This document shows, in pieces, positions 6,628-8,510 of a stretch of DNA of 8,510 bases (positions are counted from its first letter, which is position 1; every line of letters begins with the position of its first letter). The notes beneath the pieces were generated by a model. It was not told the origin of the DNA and did no database searches. It saw only the letters and a list, made by a program, of their open reading frames with translations. A program made the translations under genes and the position numbers. This stretch comes from Helicobacteraceae bacterium (lineage in GTDB: Bacteria; Campylobacterota; Campylobacteria; Campylobacterales; Sulfurimonadaceae). The DNA lies in NCBI GenBank assembly GCA_027056525.1, contig JALUKO010000225.1, positions 1 through 8,510 of the forward strand, written 5' to 3'.

Positions 6628-7766
6628 AGGTTTATTTTCATCCCTTCTTTTAAAGGTTTTTTCTTAGGATCAGGGATCACTATTTTCATATGCTCCTCTA
6701 AGTTTGAAATGGCGATCTCATCATCATTTTGGGCAATTTTTTCAACAAAAACAAAAGAGACATGCATATCTTTAACTACCCACACGCCTATCTTGCCGTT
6801 TTGTTGATCGATCGCTTGCAGTGGAAGTTTGAGTACATCATCATGTGTTTGCGTTGCAATGTTAACCTCCACTTGCTCATCTATGTAAAAAGGGGTAGGT
6901 ATCTTGACAAAGGCAACATCTATCTCTTTCTCTAAGGTAACGGCATCGATTACAGGAGATATCTTTTTTACGATCCCTTCAAAGGTCTCATTTTGATGAG
7001 AACTGAGTTTTATGGTAGCTCTTTGTCCAACTTTAACGTTGGAGCTTACCCTTTCATCTACCATGCTTTTAGCCCATAATGTTTTTGGATCGACTATTTT
7101 GAGTATGGGTGTTGTTGGAAGTACATTTTGGGCTATCTGGGCTGTTTTTGAGATCACATAGCCATCAACAGGTGCATATACCTTGAGATATTGTAGTTTT
7201 GTTTTGATAGCATCTATGTTTTTTTGAGAAAGAAGAAGCTGTGCTTTTGCTGAGTTTATATGTGACTCTGAAACAAGCAGCGTAGCCTCAATACTTTGCA
7301 AATCAGAAAGAGCTTTGTCATATTCCGATTGTGAAACAAAGCCTTTTTCATGAAGTTTTTTATAGCGATCGTAGGTTTTTTGTATCAGTTCTTTTTGTGC
7401 AAGTTGATTTTTAAGCTCATTTTGAGAAGCTTGAAGTTCATACTGCGCTCTTGTGTAACTTGCTTTTGCGATCTCAAGCTGATCGGGAAGATCGACACCA
7501 TCCATCACTATGAGAAGATCACCTTTTTTAACCCATTTGCCTTCATCAGTTAAAATATTGAGTATTTTGCCTCCGCTTTGCGCTGTGATAGTGTAGATAT
7601 CCTCCGCATCAACATTGCCTATGCCCCGCACATACACATCAATCCTTCCTTTTATAGGTGAGACAGTTGTGTAGGTTGTTTTTGGGATATATACATTTTT
7701 GTAAAACAAGCCACCTAGTAGAAGCACAATGACTGCTGTAAGTAGATATTTTAATAGTGTGTTCAT
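6624..7766 (-). CDS. HlyD/MacA-family periplasmic adaptor (membrane fusion protein)
   Basis: A 380-residue adaptor linking the permease to the TolC-type channel. Residues 5-22 form a membrane helix anchoring it in the inner membrane; there is no lipobox Cys. The first half of the lipoyl (barrel-sandwich) domain is at about 55-90 (TAQSGGKI, VKKGDLL). An alpha-helical hairpin rich in Gln, Lys and Leu spans about 95-190. The lipoyl domain returns at about 195-226 (APVDGYVI), then beta-barrel and membrane-proximal domains run to the end. The hairpin tip carries R134, L138 and S145 in RYKKLHEKGFVS, matching the R-L-S spacing that in AcrA-like adaptors contacts the TolC tip, so partnership with the upstream TolC-like protein is well supported. 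The ATG overlaps the TolC-like gene's TGA by 4 bases, and AAGGA lies 8 bases upstream. MacA and DevB are the closest concepts; I cannot separate them by eye. Confidence 0.94.
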   Translation of the reverse strand: MNTLLKYLLTAVIVLLLGGLFYKNVYIPKTTYTTVSPIKGRIDVYVRGIGNVDAEDIYTITAQSGGKILNILTDEGKWVKKGDLLIVMDGVDLPDQLEIAKASYTRAQYELQASQNELKNQLAQKELIQKTYDRYKKLHEKGFVSQSEYDKALSDLQSIEATLLVSESHINSAKAQLLLSQKNIDAIKTKLQYLKVYAPVDGYVISKTAQIAQNVLPTTPILKIVDPKTLWAKSMVDERVSSNVKVGQRATIKLSSHQNETFEGIVKKISPVIDAVTLEKEIDVAFVKIPTPFYIDEQVEVNIATQTHDDVLKLPLQAIDQQNGKIGVWVVKDMHVSFVFVEKIAQNDDEIAISNLEEHMKIVIPDPKKKPLKEGMKINL

Positions 7767-8510
7767 AAAGTTTTTCCTTCTAAATAGTTTATTCTGTTGA
7801 TTGTGGAGCTTTTTGCATACTGGGCTTGTAAGAGTCCAAGTTTTGCATCAAGATATAGACTGATAGCATCAAGTACTTCTATGTAGGTTGAGAGCCCCTC
7901 TTTGTAGCGTGCTTCTAAAAGACCTTTTGTCTCTTGGGATGCTTCAAGTTGTGAGTGCTTTGCCTGAAGTGTTTTTTCATATCTTTGAAGATCTATAAGC
8001 AGAGCCTCAAGTTCATTTTTCAGTGCCAACTTTTTAGAGTTGAGTGCCTCTTTTGTACTTTGCTCCTGGATCGCAGCCTGCTCAACTGTTGCAGAGGTGC
8101 GACCGCCGCTATACAGAGGGATCTTTAGAGTGATTCCTATAAGGGAGGAGTCATACTCGTTGAGTGAGCCGATCTTGTTATAGGATGCTATAGCATCTAT
8201 GGAGCCATAGTGAGAAGCTTTGGCAGATTTTTTATTCAGTGTGTTTATTTGTATGCTTTTTTGTAAACTTTGCAGTTGGAGATTGTTATGTATAACTTCT
8301 TCAAGCAGGTTGCTTGTGATCTGCAAAGAGTTGTTTGCAATAGTATCTTCAAGGAGGATATCCTCCGCGATATCTTGACCTATGTAGTTTGAGAGTCTTG
8401 TTTTGGCTTTATAAAAGTCTGCCTGTGCAATGGCAAGGTTGTCCTTGGCCATGTATACAGCAGAGAGGAAACGACTTGCATCTGCCTTGGTCTTCATCCC
8501 TAAACGAACC
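7763..8510 (-). CDS. TolC-family outer-membrane efflux channel (5' partial)
   Basis: C-terminal 248 residues of an outer-membrane factor that forms the exit duct of the pump. The Met at 8497 is not the start: the frame continues to the window edge and reads VRLGMKTKADASRF, the conserved RLG-T-AD segment found mid-protein in TolC homologues. About 200 N-terminal residues with the signal peptide should lie outside. Numbered from that Met: the end of the first repeat with its long helix (to about 45), a second OEP repeat with a long helix at 60-95, beta strands with IPLYSGGR at 126-133 (a hallmark of the second beta segment), a long coiled helix at about 134-190, and RYKEGLSTYIEVLDA at 197-211, the classic RY--G--S--EVLDA motif. 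The C-terminus is short, with no extension. Its TGA overlaps the adaptor's ATG, so it is upstream in the same operon; the operon promoter is outside the window. Confidence 0.93.
   Translation of the reverse strand, partial: VRLGMKTKADASRFLSAVYMAKDNLAIAQADFYKAKTRLSNYIGQDIAEDILLEDTIANNSLQITSNLLEEVIHNNLQLQSLQKSIQINTLNKKSAKASHYGSIDAIASYNKIGSLNEYDSSLIGITLKIPLYSGGRTSATVEQAAIQEQSTKEALNSKKLALKNELEALLIDLQRYEKTLQAKHSQLEASQETKGLLEARYKEGLSTYIEVLDAISLYLDAKLGLLQAQYAKSSTINRINYLEGKTL
7775..7779 (-). promoter_or_regulatory. Ribosome binding site of the adaptor gene
   Basis: AAGGA on the minus strand (within AGAAGGAA), 8 bases before ATG 7766 and inside the end of the TolC-like gene. It supports that start and independent ribosome entry in addition to coupling through the ATGA overlap. 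Confidence 0.7.

Noticed and set aside
1..8510. Mobile element, CRISPR array, tRNA/rRNA or riboswitch
   Set aside because: Nearly every base is inside a supported gene, and I saw no transposase, integrase, regular repeat array, or folded RNA signature.

Overview
This window reads as ordinary chromosomal sequence from an AT-rich member of the Campylobacterota (formerly Epsilonproteobacteria). A free-living relative of Sulfurimonas or Sulfurovum is my best guess, but the genus is inference. The FtsH protease domain resembles the Helicobacter/Campylobacter type, and an ftsH gene followed by a small phosphatidylserine-decarboxylase-like gene is the order I recall from Helicobacter and Campylobacter. 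Coding density is very high: the only gaps between genes are 1, 5 and 52-55 bases, and no stretch over 300 bases lacks a gene.

Left part (1-2375, plus strand): the 3' nine-tenths of ftsH, a membrane AAA+ zinc metalloprotease whose 5' end lies outside the window. It overlaps by 11 bases a small membrane protein with a phosphatidylserine decarboxylase (PSD) fold. By my hand alignment this protein has lost the catalytic His and the Gly-Ser self-cleavage site, so it is probably a non-catalytic relative. The pssA gene I expect next in this synteny is absent; a convergent gene begins 5 bases further on.

Middle part (2381-4770, minus strand): one gene for a 778-residue protein with a short acidic cytoplasmic tail, one transmembrane helix and about 700 residues of periplasmic TPR-type helical repeats. 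Its upstream gap holds a good sigma-54 (RpoN) promoter, with GG and GC separated by exactly 10 bases. Sigma-54 serves mainly flagellar genes in Campylobacter and Helicobacter. Topology, size and promoter together suggest a flagellar motor scaffold protein like PflB of Campylobacter jejuni. This is the most useful inference in the window and remains unproven.

Right part (4773-8510, minus strand): a compact four-gene export operon in the order TolC-type outer-membrane channel (5' end outside the window), HlyD/MacA-type periplasmic adaptor, FtsX/MacB-type permease, ABC ATPase. The first two junctions are 4-base ATGA overlaps and the third leaves one base. Together they would form a tripartite ATP-driven efflux pump of the MacAB-TolC or DevBCA-TolC kind, with permease and ATPase as separate proteins. 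The substrate cannot be read from the sequence. I see no mobile element, CRISPR array, RNA gene, or clearly undescribed system.
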